64,000 nt of DNA, from positions 57,648 through 121,647 of the forward strand of contig NZ_JAAKEI010000005.1 of assembly GCF_011039085.1 (NCBI RefSeq), in the 5' to 3' direction. Below the pieces are notes generated by a model. The model did no database searches. It saw only the letters and a program-made list of their open reading frames with translations, and was not told the origin of the DNA. This stretch comes from Desulfovibrio sp. ZJ369. Lineage in GTDB: Bacteria > Desulfobacterota > Desulfovibrionia > Desulfovibrionales > Desulfovibrionaceae. The translations under genes were made by a program, and so were the position numbers. Below are positions 62,261 to 64,000 of this stretch, in pieces (the first letter of the stretch is position 1; each line of letters starts with the position of its first letter).

Positions 62261-63823
62261 ATGAAAAAATATTTGCGTTATCTGGGACCAGTGCTGATTA
62301 CCGCCGTTTTTCTTTTGGCGGTCTATCTCCTCTATCACAAGCTCAAATCCTACAGCATCGCTCAGATTCGAGAGAGCATCCAGCAGATTTCGTATGGCCG
62401 CATCGGGTTTTCCCTGTTCCTGATGGTCATCAACTATATGATTCTGGTGGGCTATGACTGGCTGGCGCTCAAGGCCATTCATAAAAAGCTGCCCCTGCCG
62501 CGCGTGGCGCTGGTTTCCTTTGTGGGGCAGGCCGTCAGCTACAATTTCGGCGCGTTGCTCGGCGGCACCAGCGTGCGATACCGTTTTTACACAGCCTGGG
62601 GATTTACATTGACGGACATTGTCCGTCTGGTGCTGATGCTGGCCGTGACGTTCTGGGTGGGCGCCCTGGGGCTGTGCGGGATCATTTTCATGATCGCCCC
62701 GCCCGTGATTCCCGACGAGTTGTTGCGGCACATGCCCATAGCCGATGTGCGTATTCTGGGCGTGCTTCTCTTTCTGGCGGCCTGCTCTTATCTGGTGCTC
62801 TGCTTTACGGTGCGCAGGCCGGTGCATATTTTCGGCAAGGAGTTCGTCTTTCCGGCGCCGCGCATCGCCGTGGCCCAATTCATTGTGGCCGGGGTGGACA
62901 TCGTGGCCGCCGCGGCCTGCATGTATGTGCTCCTGCCCGGCGACATGGGCGTCAGTTTTCTCGATTTTCTGCCCAGTTATCTTGTGGCCCAGGTGGCGGT
63001 GGTCCTGACCCACATCCCCGGCGGGGTGGGGGTTTTTGAGCTGGTGATCCTGCATCTCACCCACACCGCGCATGAGCAGACGGTTTTTGCCGCTGTGCTG
63101 CTCTTCCGGATTATCTATTATATTATTCCGCTGCTGGCCGCTGCAGTGCTGCTGGCCGTGTACGAGGCCCGGCAGAGCCGCAGCATGCTGCGCGAGGCAG
63201 GGCGCTGGCTGTCTGTGCTTTCACATTCCATAACGGCCTATATGGCCTTTGTGGGGGGGGTGATTCTGCTGGTTTCCTCCACCTTGCCCACCTTGCCTTC
63301 CAGCGTGGCCCTGCTGACCGCTTATCTGCCCAGAGGCGTGCTCTATGCGGGGCATTTCATCTGCGCGCTTTCCGGCGCGGCCCTGCTTTTCGTCTCCTAT
63401 GGCCTTGAGCGTCGCCAGTCCCGATCCTTCAGGCTGACGGTGATTTTTCTGCTTCTGGGCATTGCCGGGGCCCTGCTCAAGGGCTTCTCGTGGGAAGCGG
63501 CCCTGATGATCGGCGTGGTTCTCCTGGCCGTTTGCCTGGCCCGGCGGCGTTTTTACCGTTCCTCCTTTTTCTGGGAGGAAGCTATCCCCCCGTACTGGCT
63601 GGCCGGGGCGCTCGGCGCTCTGGGGCTGGTCTTTTTTCTGGGCTGGGCCATCTACCATCCGGCCTGGGACAGGGCGGCCAGTTGGGGCTTTGAGCAGCCG
63701 TTCAACGCGGCGCGGACCTTATGGGCCTTTCTGGGAATTACAGGCACCTTGCTGCTTTCCTGGCTCTGGCGCATTGCGCTGCGCCGCAGGCAAAGGCGCA
63801 AAACACATGGGCAGAAAAGCTAG
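62261..63823 (+). CDS. MprF-like flippase domain protein (LPG synthase TM region)
   Basis: 520 residues, about 13-14 hydrophobic helices. It resembles the N-terminal flippase half of MprF (PF03706): YLGPVLITAVFLLAVYLL, SFVGQAVSYNFGALLGGTSVRYRFY, VLTHIPGGVGVFELVIL and FRIIYYIIPLL are characteristic. The C-terminal aminoacyl-transferase domain (DUF2156) of full MprF is absent; the protein ends in a basic tail (RRRQRRKTHGQKS). No clear Shine-Dalgarno precedes ATG 62261. The stop TAG coincides with a repeat edge. Confidence 0.85.
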   Translation: MKKYLRYLGPVLITAVFLLAVYLLYHKLKSYSIAQIRESIQQISYGRIGFSLFLMVINYMILVGYDWLALKAIHKKLPLPRVALVSFVGQAVSYNFGALLGGTSVRYRFYTAWGFTLTDIVRLVLMLAVTFWVGALGLCGIIFMIAPPVIPDELLRHMPIADVRILGVLLFLAACSYLVLCFTVRRPVHIFGKEFVFPAPRIAVAQFIVAGVDIVAAAACMYVLLPGDMGVSFLDFLPSYLVAQVAVVLTHIPGGVGVFELVILHLTHTAHEQTVFAAVLLFRIIYYIIPLLAAAVLLAVYEARQSRSMLREAGRWLSVLSHSITAYMAFVGGVILLVSSTLPTLPSSVALLTAYLPRGVLYAGHFICALSGAALLFVSYGLERRQSRSFRLTVIFLLLGIAGALLKGFSWEAALMIGVVLLAVCLARRRFYRSSFFWEEAIPPYWLAGALGALGLVFFLGWAIYHPAWDRAASWGFEQPFNAARTLWAFLGITGTLLLSWLWRIALRRRQRRKTHGQKS

Positions 63824-63862
63824 AGCGGTTTGCTAATAAAATTAGAGCATTTTGCTTTTAAC
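63822..63862. repeat. AGAGC-family repeat joined to the IS630 end
   Basis: AGAGCGGTTTGCTAATAAAAT is followed at 63843 by TAGAGCATTTTGCTTTTAAC. The second unit is taken as the terminal inverted repeat of the IS630 element; its first 17 bases equal the ends of the MITE copies at 39318 and (inverted) 2148. Confidence 0.75.
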
Positions 63863-64000
63863 TTTTTACATATCCACAGGATTTAAACCATCCTTCAGCG
63901 TCTTTTTGTGTGATACAACTTAATGCTTTTCCAATGGATTTGTATAGTTCATCACATGTTTTTGCTTTCATACCCCGAAGTAATTGTTTCACTTTGCTCC
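63858..64000 (-). mobile_element. IS630-family transposase, 3' end only (5' part beyond the window)
   Basis: The minus strand reads ...VKQLLRGMKAKTCDELYKS, then IGKALSCITQKDAEGWFKSCG and YVKS before TAA (63860-63858). The pattern AL..IT..DA.GWF..CGY is the usual C-terminus of IS630 (Tc1/mariner superfamily) DDE transposases. The sequence is AT-rich compared with the core genes. The stop lies about 16 bases inside the element's end, so the IS is compact. Whether the gene is intact cannot be seen. Confidence 0.8.

Overview
The window is a stretch of a GC-rich, Gram-negative chromosome. Gene content and order point to a Desulfovibrio-type sulfate reducer (family Desulfovibrionaceae): secY-map-rpmJ-rpsM-rpsK-rpsD-rpoA-rplQ followed by selD, tig-clpP-clpX-lon, and guaB-guaA-tatBC-his. 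This attribution rests on remembered gene order and protein style, not on a search. Nearly all of it is core housekeeping sequence; accessory DNA is limited to small repeats, one AT-rich gene, a CRISPR remnant and the end of an insertion sequence.

Layout. 0-5.7 kb: end of the spc operon and the alpha operon (SecY, MAP, L36, S13, S11, S4, RpoA, L17), closed by an intrinsic terminator. 6.0-7.1 kb: selD, read here as a selenoprotein with an in-frame UGA. 7.4-14.0 kb: tRNA-Leu(UAG), trigger factor, ClpP, ClpX, Lon. 14.2-21.1 kb, minus strand: an overlapping run guaB, guaA, tatB, tatC, hisB, a lipoprotein gene and hisA, with a good sigma70 promoter before guaB. 21.5-25.3 kb: ffh, rpsP, khpA, rimM, mutM. 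25.4-39.2 kb, minus strand: trmD, rplS, rnhB, yraN, rsmI, a mannose-type EIID, HPr, EI, smpB and comEC, preceded by a phosphopantetheinyl transferase and an 802-residue EF-hand membrane protein. 39.7-52.6 kb: an atypical EF-G, ybgC, mltA, a CRISPR remnant, tetR, ilvA, an AT-rich pRiA4b ORF-3-like gene, several exported or membrane proteins of unknown role, mntP and an OsmC protein. 52.8-64 kb: a two-sensor GGDEF/EAL protein preceded by a CT microsatellite, a D-Ala-D-Ala carboxypeptidase, an AI-2E transporter, a large glycosyltransferase, greA, an MprF-type flippase and the 3' end of an IS630-family transposase.

The main non-genic signal is a family of about 17 palindromic repeats with TAGAGC...GCTCTA ends. 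Their ends match the end of the partial IS630 element at 63843, and most copies are bordered by TA, so I read them as IS630-driven miniature elements (MITEs). Eight genes end in a TAG that is the first three bases of a copy, and five of six convergent gene junctions carry one. Two larger copies share identical ends around different interiors. Other points of interest: the selenocysteine SelD with a SECIS-like hairpin, two degenerate type I-E CRISPR repeats exactly one repeat-spacer unit apart, a (CT)n tract at the ribosome binding site of the c-di-GMP gene, a cluster of three adjacent hairpins between guaB and ffh, and a terminator-like leader before greA.
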